NCBI RefSeq assembly: GCF_018831085.1
Contig: NZ_JAGPNM010000015.1
Coordinates: forward strand, 1 to 40,500
Direction: 5' to 3'
Source: Rheinheimera oceanensis
GTDB taxonomy: Bacteria > Pseudomonadota > Gammaproteobacteria > Enterobacterales > Alteromonadaceae
Length of the DNA stretch: 40,500 nucleotides
Below are positions 8,401-17,114 of this stretch, piece by piece. The translations under genes were made by a program, and so were the position numbers. The notes beneath the pieces were generated by a model. That model was not told the origin of the DNA, made no database searches, and was given only the letters and a program-made list of their open reading frames with translations. How positions within the stretch are numbered: position 1 is the stretch's first letter; the number at the start of each line of letters is the position of its first letter.

Positions 8401-9061
8401 TTTACTTGAACCTGTGCCAAAGTTAAATCCGACCCCAATTTCCAGATGGAAGCCAGAGGGTAAACATAGTTTTCTATTGCAACGATTGGCCGGGGCGCGT
8501 CCGGAAGAACCATTCCTCGATGTGCTTCATAAGCGTGAATGCCGTCGCAAATTTAGCCCAGCTTCTCCCGCTCGATTTGGTGAGCTCCTCCACCTGGCAC
8601 ATTCCGCCAAAAGCAGTTATATAAATGACGCCGGCTTTGAGGTGGAACAACGAAATGTAATATCGTCTGGCGCCTTGCATGCAATCCATATTCTGTTTAA
8701 CCAACCTTCTCAACCGAATTGGTATTGGTACGATCCTCACACTCACAGTGCCATCGAGGTAGCATTACCGCGAAGTGTGTTGGCAGATAAGGCCAGAGAT
8801 TTCTTTAATTCGAGCACAGCCGCTACCGTCATTTGGTATGTTGCGGATTTAGATCTCATCTCAGCGAAGTACGATAACCCATTATCACTGGTGTGGCGCG
8901 ATGCAGGCGCTGTGCAATCAGCACATTCGCTGATTAGTGAACATATTGGCCTGGCATATTGCCCACTTGGCATTTCTGGGATGGCCGAAGCGGCGCTCTT
9001 ATCAGACGAGCGCCAACTGCAGGGCATGGGGCTGGCGTTGGTTGGTGATCGGATTATCTGA
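8393..9061 (+). CDS. SagB-like nitroreductase-fold flavin oxidoreductase
   Basis: Protein of 222 residues of the FMN-dependent nitroreductase fold, SagB type. Family marks are the FMN-phosphate arginines in RRKFS (51-55), SSGALHAIHILF (91-102), WYWYDPHTH, and the C-terminal RDAGAVQSAHSLISEHIGLAYCPLG (about 168-192). SagB enzymes oxidise azoline rings in peptide toxins; here no cyclodehydratase is present, so a redox step on the base or conjugate made by the neighbouring enzymes is more likely. It overlaps the QueC-like gene by 8 bases and, at its 3' end, the opposing glycosylase gene by 60 bases. Confidence 0.82.
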   Translation: MRDLLEPVPKLNPTPISRWKPEGKHSFLLQRLAGARPEEPFLDVLHKRECRRKFSPASPARFGELLHLAHSAKSSYINDAGFEVEQRNVISSGALHAIHILFNQPSQPNWYWYDPHTHSAIEVALPRSVLADKARDFFNSSTAATVIWYVADLDLISAKYDNPLSLVWRDAGAVQSAHSLISEHIGLAYCPLGISGMAEAALLSDERQLQGMGLALVGDRII

Positions 9062-9844
9062 TAATTCAGTCTGAAGCCCCTGCGCAGACTTTCTGCTTCT
9101 TAGAATGTCCAGAATAAAGGGGCTTTCCTGCATCTCAAACCACATCACAGCATCTAATTCAGATGCTTTGGCGCCAATAGCCTTAGCGACGTTAATAAAC
9201 GTCTCCTCCAGTTCCAGATAATCTTTTTCAATCACTTTATCTTCAGTGAAAAAGCCACCGAGTAAGCCAGCACGATAAATATGGATATCAAGGATTGCTA
9301 CATCGTCAGCGTCCATCCAGTTACGAGCAACCCACGACGCTGTTTTTAGGCCAATACCTTTGATTTTGGTCAACCTGTCTCTCAACGCACGGCCGGTTGA
9401 TGGTAATTCAGTGTCAGTAGAGAGCTGCAATATCGCATCAGCCAAATATTTCGCTTTTTGCTTAGCAAAACGGTACTTGACCATTTTTCCTCTCGCATTG
9501 AAGGGAGCTGACAACCACTCGTAAAGTTGTTCCTCAGAAATCACTTCACCACTAAATGCCCCTAGCTGCTTCAAATGCTCATAGGCGGCCAAGCCAATAT
9601 ACGCTGGGATCCCATGACCTCCCAGTAGGCACGCGCCAACTTCCTCAAGCAATGAGCGACCCAGTTTATACTGCACAGTATTGTTCATGAGTCGTCGTTG
9701 CAGGACTTTATACGTCCAATATGCCAGGCTGGGAAACGCCGCAACGTTTCCCCAATGAACGCCTGGTAATACTTGCTCATTTTCGTCAGGCAACTCTATT
9801 TGTACCATGGAGGCACCAATGCTCAAGAAAGTCGTTTGGCACAT
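9002..9844 (-). CDS. OGG-type helix-hairpin-helix DNA glycosylase
   Basis: Protein of 280 residues. The start is put at the ATG at 9844, four bases after the methyltransferase stop and with GAGG seven bases upstream; the frame extends 18 codons further without a better site. The helix-hairpin-helix is KIKGIGLKTASWVARN, with lysine 167 in the position of the catalytic lysine of 8-oxoguanine glycosylases, and Asp186 in VAILDIHIYRAG is the conserved catalytic aspartate. Such enzymes flip out and excise a damaged or modified purine. OGG-like genes are known companions of QueC-like genes in type IV CBASS. Its last 60 bases overlap the end of the SagB-like gene. Confidence 0.88.
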   Translation of the reverse strand: MCQTTFLSIGASMVQIELPDENEQVLPGVHWGNVAAFPSLAYWTYKVLQRRLMNNTVQYKLGRSLLEEVGACLLGGHGIPAYIGLAAYEHLKQLGAFSGEVISEEQLYEWLSAPFNARGKMVKYRFAKQKAKYLADAILQLSTDTELPSTGRALRDRLTKIKGIGLKTASWVARNWMDADDVAILDIHIYRAGLLGGFFTEDKVIEKDYLELEETFINVAKAIGAKASELDAVMWFEMQESPFILDILRSRKSAQGLQTELSDNPITNQRQPHALQLALV

Positions 9845-9848
9845 GTCA

Positions 9849-10508
9849 TTACCTCGCATATGTTTGTTGTAACCAGTCCATGAGCTCCAATCGCTCACAG
9901 GGTGGCATGGCTTTGAATTTATCCTTCATTCGGGATAAACGCCTTTTGATATTCTGTCGTTCTCTGAAATTCTTGCCTAAATACCTTGTGTCATGCAGCT
10001 CACCAGACAGACTGTAGTTAAACCATAGTGTCTCAGTCCGCGGCCCCACTTGACTCTGTGCTGTAAAGCAATATTTGTTCCATCCAACCAATTCAGCGTT
10101 ATAAAGTGCGTTGTCGTAACCAGATAGAAGCACCATACAATCGAGAGACTTCAGCTTTCTCAGTAAGGTTTTATGCTGTTCCAGGTCGAATTCGTACTCA
10201 TAAATCTTTGTCTTGCGCCTCACTTCTGGTACGTAAGGTGGGTCGCAATAAACCAAGGTTTCATGGTTATAGATATCGAGAGATAAAACATCTAAGGCAT
10301 CGCCCACGTAGGCTTCCAGGCCGTCGATTTCAAGATTTAGTTCGCTGACGAATTTTGGGTTGATATCGTTAATGATGGTTTTATGAGCAGGCTTTTTATT
10401 GGCAACCACAGCCCCACTTCCAACAAACGGCTCTACATAGAGTTTATGAGGAGGCATGTGATTAATTATGTGCTGGAAGCTTTTACCTTTACCACCTGGA
10501 AACGCCAC
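9849..10508 (-). CDS. Dam-family DNA adenine methyltransferase
   Basis: Protein of 219 residues. FPGGKG (3-8) and VEPFVGSGAV (25-34) bind S-adenosylmethionine and YCDPPY (87-92) is the catalytic DPPY motif of N6-adenine methylases of the Dam class. It is shorter than E. coli Dam (278 residues), mainly in the target-recognition part, and its last ~40 residues are basic, so the target site cannot be predicted. The start is GTG at 10508 with AGGGA seven bases upstream. The stop is four bases before the glycosylase start, so the two are one operon. A perfect dyad lies 35-52 bases upstream. Confidence 0.92.
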   Translation of the reverse strand: MAFPGGKGKSFQHIINHMPPHKLYVEPFVGSGAVVANKKPAHKTIINDINPKFVSELNLEIDGLEAYVGDALDVLSLDIYNHETLVYCDPPYVPEVRRKTKIYEYEFDLEQHKTLLRKLKSLDCMVLLSGYDNALYNAELVGWNKYCFTAQSQVGPRTETLWFNYSLSGELHDTRYLGKNFRERQNIKRRLSRMKDKFKAMPPCERLELMDWLQQTYAR

Positions 10509-10542
10509 ACTTAATTCCCTAACAAATTACGACCGGTCTATT

Positions 10543-10560
10543 ATCGGCAAAATTGCCGAT
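10543..10560. promoter_or_regulatory. Perfect 8-bp dyad upstream of the methyltransferase gene
   Basis: ATCGGCAA at 10543-10550 and TTGCCGAT at 10553-10560 are exact inverted copies separated by AA. They lie 35-52 bases upstream of the GTG start, where a promoter or operator would be. It may bind a dimeric repressor, or the methyltransferase itself. Confidence 0.5.
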
Positions 10561-10871
10561 GGTTGCAAGCGTGAAGTCAACCTGAAACATCTATATGAAA
10601 TGCCGTCCTGCTGCCGATATCGCGCGGACTCCGGATAGAGTCGCTATTGGCTTGGCGAGAGCAGTGTTGTAGAACTTAAGGAAGGTGAGTTGCCCCTCAT
10701 ATATCTTAACTAGGGGCTTACGGGTTTGGCCTGTCATAGGCAATGATTTTTACTAGGGAGCTGGCCGTCACTTTTGTGTGCCAATCAAGTGTCGACCCAA
10801 ACGAGTGAGAAAGCACTGTTGAAGTCTATTGGTGATATGGCAAACCCACATCACTATTGATAGAGCGTTTT
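10561..10871. other. Gene-free stretch between methyltransferase operon and KAP gene
   Basis: No gene is supported here. A six-base inverted repeat, GCCCCT (about 10690) with AGGGGC (about 10712), separated by about 15 bases, could belong to a terminator for the KAP gene that ends at 10872 on the minus strand. Nothing else recognisable. Confidence 0.4.
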
Positions 10872-13046
10872 TTAATCGTGACTGTCTAAAAACTCTTTGG
10901 GGCGCCAACCACTTAGATATTTTTCAACCAAGTCACGTAAGTCTTGATCAATATCTACGCTGCTTTGCATAAGTGAGGCAATTCTTTCGTGAAGGACCTC
11001 TTCATTGCCAAAAACTTTAACTAAACCATCCCAGTAAAGACGTGGTGTTCTGGTAACAGCTCTACTTCCCATCGGCTGACTTCTCGTCTCGCTTTTTGCG
11101 GATTTGAGTAAGGACAACGTAATTGTTGGTTTATCAGGAATAGAGAGTTTAGGCTCATCAGCAGATGACTCTCCGATTACTGTAAGCAGCGTTGTTAGCA
11201 AATCTGCTTCTTGGGAAAGACGCTCGGCGCTGGCGGCGCGGACTTCAGCTCGCCACTCCTGTTCGAACTTTCCGGCTGCGTCCTCACTGACTAACTGGTT
11301 ACCAACTTTTTCTCGATAACCTATGATGTTTATCAGAGCGAGCTTGTAAGACAGTTGTTGGAGCTGAGGCAGGATCTGCTGAGTAGCAGCTTCTATCTCG
11401 CTTGGCTCTTTAAGTGCTTTTAAAAGACGATACACCACCCGGGTAACTGTCATTTGGGGCCCAAAGTCATAAATGCTTAATTGAACGTTAGGAATGATTT
11501 GCTGCAAGTTCAGTAAGACTATCGAGCCAGAAACTGCGTGCTCTTGAGCATACGATTCTTCATATACTTCAAGCATTGAGATCACATCACGAAGCTGATT
11601 CGGAGGAAGAGAACGCATGTAAGCATCAAAAGAGTTCTGGTCAGCCAATATTGACCATGCAACTTCAGCACAGGTATAAGCCTGTAATTTCTCTCCAGCG
11701 ACTCGTTCTAGGTAAAATCGGAGAATATCTTCATGCGCAACTTTCCGCTCCTTAAGCCATCCATTCTTCCATGCGGCACCAAAATGGGTGTTGCCAATGT
11801 GCCGTTGCGCAGCGGGGAATAACCGTATAATAAGATTTCGAATAACGTTCTGCTGCTCACCCGCAGATCCAATCAGCGCGACAATTTGCTCTTTCAAATA
11901 CTCGGGTTCCCGCTCTCCATAGGTATGCTTAGAGGTTGTCGTTAATCCAGCAATTGATTGGTGGAGTTTAGTGAACACATCTGGCAAGAAGATCCTTACG
12001 GCTTCAAGTGCCAGACAGTCAACGAGTGCAACACCCCCACCAAGCTCTTTAACAGTGCCATGGATAGCGGCACCATATCGTCTAACATCACGCATATTCC
12101 TTATTAATGGACGAATGACCTCCATAAATACATCAGGCCATAAGGTCTCATCGAACGCCCCCTTGTTCTCAATTCCTGAGAGCGCACCTTCGATGCCGGC
12201 GAAGATTTGCGAATTCAGGACATCAAAAGGGACTGCTGGCAAATCTATACCTATCTGTAAAATTTTCTCCAGATAGTCTCGACCGGGAATACCATGTTCC
12301 CCGAGAGCTTGTTCCACTCGGGCACGATCAAAGGCCAACAAATAAATAATATTTGGGAAATTCGCGGTAAGGCGGACCAACTTGAATACATCGCGTATTT
12401 CCGCCGTGGTTAAGCGATCGATATCATCTAATACGACAACGATGGGCTTGGGGATATTGCTCAGCGCTTTTGTTACCTTTGCATGTCGGCTTCCAGCGCC
12501 CTCTTTTCTGCTCTGGAGTAACTTGGAGGCTGCTACAACAGCTTTATGACCGCCTTCAATCCATGTGCCAACAAAGGGCAGCCAACCAAGCCCTGAAAAC
12601 GCCTCTCCATATTCCTCAATTTTCTCACCAATTTCTTTAAGATCCGGCCTAAGCTTCAATTGCGCAGTCAACTCGATGAAAAATGATTGCACCAACTGGT
12701 CGGCGCCGCTGAACATCCAGGGATTAAAATCAAGTACTGGAATACCTGAACCCACCAGATGATGGCGAGTCAGATTTACAAAAGACGTTTTACCCGAGCC
12801 CCATGGTCCCAGCACGCCAACGACTAAACCGTGCCGCGCATCCATGTTTTGGATTTGCTCTGCAAATGCAGACGCCATTTTAGTTCTATTTAACGCATCA
12901 GCGTCAGGACTCGATATGGGATTATCCGCGGTCACCGAGACAGCGGGCGCTTCCGGAGGGCTTTCGCTCTCAACCTCATCAGGAGAGCTCGCTTTAACAC
13001 TTGAGCCCAGTGATAAAATCCGTTTTAACCAGCCTAGTCCAAGCAT
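10872..13046 (-). CDS. KAP-family P-loop NTPase
   Basis: Protein of 724 residues. The start is placed at the ATG at 13046, with GGAG five bases upstream; a GTG 18 bases earlier is also in frame. Walker A is GPWGSGKTS (80-88) and Walker B VVVLDDIDRL (202-211); FNPWMFSG, ANFPNIIYLLAFD and the RDVRRYG arginine motif are characteristic of KAP NTPases. Membrane insertion is doubtful: only a short hydrophobic stretch around residues 150-175 is seen. Residues after ~400 are helical and unassigned. KAP proteins often act in phage defence, QatA of the Qat system being one, and a QueC-like gene lies 2.5 kb away. It could instead be the last gene of the minus-strand run from 15535. Confidence 0.88.
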   Translation of the reverse strand: MLGLGWLKRILSLGSSVKASSPDEVESESPPEAPAVSVTADNPISSPDADALNRTKMASAFAEQIQNMDARHGLVVGVLGPWGSGKTSFVNLTRHHLVGSGIPVLDFNPWMFSGADQLVQSFFIELTAQLKLRPDLKEIGEKIEEYGEAFSGLGWLPFVGTWIEGGHKAVVAASKLLQSRKEGAGSRHAKVTKALSNIPKPIVVVLDDIDRLTTAEIRDVFKLVRLTANFPNIIYLLAFDRARVEQALGEHGIPGRDYLEKILQIGIDLPAVPFDVLNSQIFAGIEGALSGIENKGAFDETLWPDVFMEVIRPLIRNMRDVRRYGAAIHGTVKELGGGVALVDCLALEAVRIFLPDVFTKLHQSIAGLTTTSKHTYGEREPEYLKEQIVALIGSAGEQQNVIRNLIIRLFPAAQRHIGNTHFGAAWKNGWLKERKVAHEDILRFYLERVAGEKLQAYTCAEVAWSILADQNSFDAYMRSLPPNQLRDVISMLEVYEESYAQEHAVSGSIVLLNLQQIIPNVQLSIYDFGPQMTVTRVVYRLLKALKEPSEIEAATQQILPQLQQLSYKLALINIIGYREKVGNQLVSEDAAGKFEQEWRAEVRAASAERLSQEADLLTTLLTVIGESSADEPKLSIPDKPTITLSLLKSAKSETRSQPMGSRAVTRTPRLYWDGLVKVFGNEEVLHERIASLMQSSVDIDQDLRDLVEKYLSGWRPKEFLDSHD

Positions 13047-13126
13047 ACCGTCTCCAAAACTCACCCAAATTATCTGATTCTATACATAATGTTTATCCGT
13101 CGCTTCACGAAATTCGTCGAGAAACA

Positions 13127-13609
13127 TTAGCAGCCTTTGTAATGAATTTTAAGTTCTCTGTTGATCGGGGAGTCTTTGACTACTGAGTCTGACAAATGCC
13201 AGAACTGATAAGCTTCAACGCTGATGGCAAGCAACGTCCTATCCAGCACTTCCGTATTAACGTTTTTTCTGAGTGCAATCACAACAGCCTTATGAGCATT
13301 ATCTGGAGAGAAGTTATGTTGTCTTCGGACACTTCGTATTTCGTCCAGAAGCTCTTCTGGGGGTGAAAAAGCCTTAATAGCTTCATTGGGATCCCAATCA
13401 GCGACAAATAGTGCTCTGATCCCTGGCGGAAGGACATTGGCAAATTTCAGGGCATCCACGACACTTAGCCGTCGTCTGAACGCCTGCAAAACACCAACGA
13501 CCATGTTCCAGGCCATATTAGTCGTATTCAGATTTGCAGCATCCCGAGCGTCCAACATGAAATTCTCGAACTGCTCAGTCGCGTGATAATATTCCATGGG
13601 TGCCGGCAT
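13127..13609 (-). CDS. DUF2267 family protein
   Basis: Protein of 160 residues. The pattern ARDAANLNTTNMAWNMVVGV, LQAFRRRLSVVDALKFANVLPPGIRALFVADWDP is typical of DUF2267 proteins, small helical cytoplasmic proteins of unknown function often near stress genes. A second ATG four codons in is possible. It starts five bases after the cupin stop, so the two are co-transcribed. Confidence 0.82.
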   Translation of the reverse strand: MPAPMEYYHATEQFENFMLDARDAANLNTTNMAWNMVVGVLQAFRRRLSVVDALKFANVLPPGIRALFVADWDPNEAIKAFSPPEELLDEIRSVRRQHNFSPDNAHKAVVIALRKNVNTEVLDRTLLAISVEAYQFWHLSDSVVKDSPINRELKIHYKGC

Positions 13610-13614
13610 ACTAC

Positions 13615-14070
13615 TTACTTAACCTTCGTTACTGCATCTAACTCGACAAGATCCCATTTCCCGTTATGACGATAAAGCCTTTTCCCTTGACGAGGATAAT
13701 CGCAAATATCTGTTGTTGTTTTATTTCCAATCACCAAACATTGGAGAGCCTCAGAACCTGTAACAAATATCGAGTGGGCAATGCCATTGGTTGGGAAACC
13801 AAGGAAATCGCCTTTACTGATATGAATTTCTTCATCACCAATTGTCGCAATTCCTGTGCCTGACAATACGTAGATTGCCTCTTCATCTATATGATGAAAA
13901 TGATGCTCTGTTGTGAAATGCCCGGGTTCTACCGTAATGATGTGCACCCCCAAACTTTTTAAGCCGACGAGGTCACCTAGTGAAATATTCAGACGTTGAG
14001 CCTGGGGATTCAGGAAGTGCGTCTTTTTTTCACCTGGTTCGTCTGCAATTTGCTGGCGAGATAAATACAT
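13615..14070 (-). CDS. Cupin-domain protein
   Basis: Protein of 151 residues with one cupin beta-barrel. The first cupin motif reads GHFTTEHHFHHIDEEAIYVLSGTG, giving the histidines and glutamate that bind a metal, and the second is GDFLGFPTNGIAHSI with its histidine. Function cannot be told from this; such single-domain cupins may be isomerases, dioxygenases or simple binders. Five bases separate it from the DUF2267 gene downstream. Confidence 0.88.
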   Translation of the reverse strand: MYLSRQQIADEPGEKKTHFLNPQAQRLNISLGDLVGLKSLGVHIITVEPGHFTTEHHFHHIDEEAIYVLSGTGIATIGDEEIHISKGDFLGFPTNGIAHSIFVTGSEALQCLVIGNKTTTDICDYPRQGKRLYRHNGKWDLVELDAVTKVK

Positions 14071-14131
14071 CTAACCTCCTCGAACTACTCTGAAAAATGA
14101 CGATTGCTCACAAACATATCCAATTTTAGCG

Positions 14132-14662
14132 CTATCTCGCATAAGTCGCAGTTATTGTGGCGCGTGCGAGCGAACTGCTATTTAGCATGAAACCAACTAA
14201 TGCGGCTGATGGCGCTTCAGGCAAAGGTAGCTTTTCCACATCTAAAGCCCAAACAGTAAACTGATATCTGTGCATGCCATTGCCAACAGGTGGACAAGCT
14301 CCACCATATGCAGAAGAACCGAAGTCATTTCTTATAGCACGGGCTTTGACGAGGTTGATATCCTGACCTTTTGATAACTTAGTGGCCGATGCGGGAATAT
14401 CAACTACCAACCAATGCCACCAACCACTTCCGGTTGGGGCATCTGGATCGTAAACCGTTACGGCAAAACTCTTTGTACCTTGTGGAGCGTTTTCCCATTC
14501 GAGTTCTGGCGAAATATTTTCACCGGCACACCCGAAACCATTGAACACTTGCTGTGTAGCCATCAAAGTGCCTTCACTCAGATCCTTGCTTTTGAGCACA
14601 AACTCACTTGAGAAGACCGATGTAGAGCACATCAATAATAACGAAACGAAAACCTTGTTCAC
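14132..14662 (-). CDS. Secreted PEBP family protein (YbhB/YbcL, Raf-kinase-inhibitor-like)
   Basis: Protein of 176 residues with a signal peptide (NKVFVSLLLMCSTSVFSS). The mature part carries the phosphatidylethanolamine-binding-protein core: ENISPELEW, FAVTVYDPDAPTGSGWWHWLVV and GNGMHRYQFTVWALD. The bacterial YbhB/YbcL group is of unclear function and binds small anionic ligands. It begins with GTG, with GAGG six bases upstream, 20 bases after the preceding gene. Confidence 0.92.
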   Translation of the reverse strand: MNKVFVSLLLMCSTSVFSSEFVLKSKDLSEGTLMATQQVFNGFGCAGENISPELEWENAPQGTKSFAVTVYDPDAPTGSGWWHWLVVDIPASATKLSKGQDINLVKARAIRNDFGSSAYGGACPPVGNGMHRYQFTVWALDVEKLPLPEAPSAALVGFMLNSSSLARATITATYAR

Positions 14663-14681
14663 GATACACCTCGACTCATAA

Positions 14682-15239
14682 CTACCTATTGTTGACAGGT
14701 TCTAACTCATGAAAACTAACTGAGTAGGCCACGACGATCTTGTAATGAAATATCAGCAGCAAATACTTAAAGTTCTCCAGTCCGAAGTAATCGAACTCGA
14801 AAAATAGAACGATAAACGCACAATATAGCGATGCAGCAACAGCTCTTGATATGTAGTTTGGCGCCAATATCGCGAACGTAAACGACATCAAAAATAGGGT
14901 GCAGTACGTCAGGAACCCGGACAGTGCCGGCTCATTTAAGAACAGAAATAAAACACAGATGTGCACCAGGTGCATGAGACAAAATAGCCACTTTTTTACC
15001 TTGCTGACACCGTCTCTGTTAAACCACTTACGCGCGGCAATCGTTTCATTCGTAACCACACCGCCTATTACATCAAATGCCAGCAGACAGAGTACGATGG
15101 TGTAGAGCAAGCCTTGCCCGAACAAGAACGCTGCCTGAGAGTAAACGAGAAATGCGACAATGGCCGCAGGTGCAAGAAACTGCAGCAAGATTTCTGTTCT
15201 GGTGGCTGTAGGGCCCGTCAGTTTTGCTAAATACCCCAT
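14682..15239 (-). CDS. Membrane protein of unknown function
   Basis: Protein of 185 residues with about five or six hydrophobic segments (for example LLQFLAPAAIVAFLVY, LLYTIVLCLLAFDVIGGVV and FLTYCTLFLMSFTFAILAP). I do not recognise the family. Its ATG overlaps the previous stop (TAATG), so its translation is coupled to the 98-residue protein before it. Confidence 0.8.
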   Translation of the reverse strand: MGYLAKLTGPTATRTEILLQFLAPAAIVAFLVYSQAAFLFGQGLLYTIVLCLLAFDVIGGVVTNETIAARKWFNRDGVSKVKKWLFCLMHLVHICVLFLFLNEPALSGFLTYCTLFLMSFTFAILAPNYISRAVAASLYCAFIVLFFEFDYFGLENFKYLLLIFHYKIVVAYSVSFHELEPVNNR

Positions 15240-15535
15240 TATCGAGTCCTTGCGATGATTTGAGACTCAATCCTTCGTGTGTCTAATATTTGGATGTGAG
15301 CTGATATTCGTTCAATGTTTTGTTGGGTAACCGTCAACAGCTCAGCGCATTCCGGTGTTGCGAAAAAGTCTTTGTTTGCTCTTGATTGGAATGTGAGTAT
15401 GGATAACAGCAGTTTAAGCTTACCGCACGAGTCAGCAATTGAGTCAAACTCAGCTCGTGTTAGCGTTGCATAAGAATCATCCTCAGTACTCTTTTTTGAG
15501 CTGACCAGCTTTCTCACAAATAAAGATTTTGACAT
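15239..15535 (-). CDS. Small hypothetical protein, coupled to membrane protein
   Basis: Protein of 98 residues, mostly helical and without membrane segments or known motif. Its stop overlaps the start of the membrane protein gene by one base, which suggests the two products work together. It is the first gene of a minus-strand run (98-residue protein, membrane protein, PEBP, cupin, DUF2267, perhaps KAP). Confidence 0.7.
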   Translation of the reverse strand: MSKSLFVRKLVSSKKSTEDDSYATLTRAEFDSIADSCGKLKLLLSILTFQSRANKDFFATPECAELLTVTQQNIERISAHIQILDTRRIESQIIARTR

Positions 15536-15689
15536 TCAGACACCCCCGAAAGCCTATCTCTTGCTGATGAACAATATAGCAGCGCGAAAACAGGCTACTG
15601 ATGTACAGATTGCTATTTTAGTTAATGCACAGGTTCACTTCCTCGTCATCCAAAATCGCAGAACAATTGCCACAGTAGCACGGCCTTCC

Positions 15690-17114
15690 TTATGCCGCTT
15701 TCTCTGTAAGGGCTTTGGCCAAAGAGCCAAGTGTAATGAGGGCTCTCTCGACTTGTGGTGTCCATTGGACGGCACAAGACAGGCGAATGCAGTTATGGTA
15801 CTTATTACTCGAAGAGAAAATATGACCTGGTGTAATACTGATCCCCTGGTCCAGAGCAAGTCTCGCGAGTTCAGCTGAGCTCACATTTTCAGGTAATTCG
15901 ACCCATAAAACGAAACCGCCTTTAGGCTGGCTGATTTGGGTTCGCTCAGGAAAATATCGATAAATGAACTCTGCCATTTTTTGTATTGCATGTTCGTATT
16001 CAACTCGCACTTTTCTTAGATGTCGATCATATTTTCCCGACTGAATAACATCTGATACCACTAACTGATTGATAGATGACACCGACACATTCGTCATGAA
16101 TTTCAGGTGCTCTAACTTCTCGTTCGAAAGCTTTGAGACAATCCAACCAATCCGTAAATCGGGAGAAATGGTTTTAGAGAAAGAGCCGCAATAGATGACA
16201 TCTGCGGAGGAATCGAAGGACATAATACTCCTTGGTCTGTTCTCACCGAAATACAGATCTCCGTAAGTGTCATCCTCAATAATGGTGACGCCTTTTTCGG
16301 ATAATATTTTGCTCAGCTGTGCTTTATTATCATCACTCAGCAGACTGCCAACCGGATTATTGAAGTTAGGGATGATGACGCATGCTTTGACATCAAAGCT
16401 CCTAACAGCCTCAGATAAATACGTTAACGATATACCCTCTTTTTGGTCAGTTGGTATTTCGATTGTCCTTAACCCGAGTGATTCTATTAGCTGAAGAAGC
16501 CCAAAGTAAGTGGGTGACTCTACTGCAACGATATCACCTGGTTTAGTGGTAACGCGAAGTGCCAAACAGAGTGCTTCCTGACATCCATTGGTGACGATGA
16601 TTTCATCTGGGGAAGCGATATACCCGGTATCTGCCATTCTTCTGGCAAGTTGGTACCTCAGCTCAGGCGCCCCTGCATACACCTCATAATTGAACAATCT
16701 GTTTCTATACTTGCCAACCTTTTGCAGAGCTCGCTCTACAGCCCGAACGGGCAAATATTGGTGTGCTGGCACTGCTGCACCAAGTTTAATGATTCTGGGA
16801 TCTGCTGCGGCTTTGGATAAAGCCGATGCGATATGCTGTACCGAGACTTTCTGTGGCTTTAGTACGGCTTTGAGATCAAGAGGCTTTATCGGACCGCTCT
16901 CTTTTCTATGCTTTACGAAATATCCTGATTTCGCTTTTGCGTGAATATATCCCTCATCCTCCAGTAACCGGTAGGCCGCGATTATTGTAGCAACACTGTA
17001 GTTGCCTCTTTTGCTCATTTCACGAATGGCTGGAAGCTTAGAACCCGGCATATAGGTGCCGTTTTGGATTTGCCTTTTTAAATCAGATGCCACGGTTTGA
17101 TAAAGTGTGGTCAT
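15690..17114 (-). CDS. MocR-type regulator 1 (GntR HTH + aminotransferase-like domain)
   Basis: Protein of 474 residues from the ATG at 17114, which has AAGGA upstream; the frame is open 39 codons further but the longer N-terminus is not GntR-like. Residues 1-70 are a winged helix (SKLPAIREMSKRGNYSVATII) and the rest a class-I aminotransferase fold; SFSKTISPDLRIGW holds the lysine that binds pyridoxal phosphate. MocR proteins sense PLP or an amino-acid adduct. It follows the thioesterase gene on the same strand by 199 bases, and is closely similar along its length to the second MocR gene at 35638. Confidence 0.93.
   Translation of the reverse strand: MTTLYQTVASDLKRQIQNGTYMPGSKLPAIREMSKRGNYSVATIIAAYRLLEDEGYIHAKAKSGYFVKHRKESGPIKPLDLKAVLKPQKVSVQHIASALSKAAADPRIIKLGAAVPAHQYLPVRAVERALQKVGKYRNRLFNYEVYAGAPELRYQLARRMADTGYIASPDEIIVTNGCQEALCLALRVTTKPGDIVAVESPTYFGLLQLIESLGLRTIEIPTDQKEGISLTYLSEAVRSFDVKACVIIPNFNNPVGSLLSDDNKAQLSKILSEKGVTIIEDDTYGDLYFGENRPRSIMSFDSSADVIYCGSFSKTISPDLRIGWIVSKLSNEKLEHLKFMTNVSVSSINQLVVSDVIQSGKYDRHLRKVRVEYEHAIQKMAEFIYRYFPERTQISQPKGGFVLWVELPENVSSAELARLALDQGISITPGHIFSSSNKYHNCIRLSCAVQWTPQVERALITLGSLAKALTEKAA

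Noticed and set aside
6220..13046. Type IV CBASS or Qat system
   Set aside because: QueC-, OGG- and KAP-like genes are shared with these, but no CD-NTase, TGT-like, TatD-like or effector gene of either system is present.
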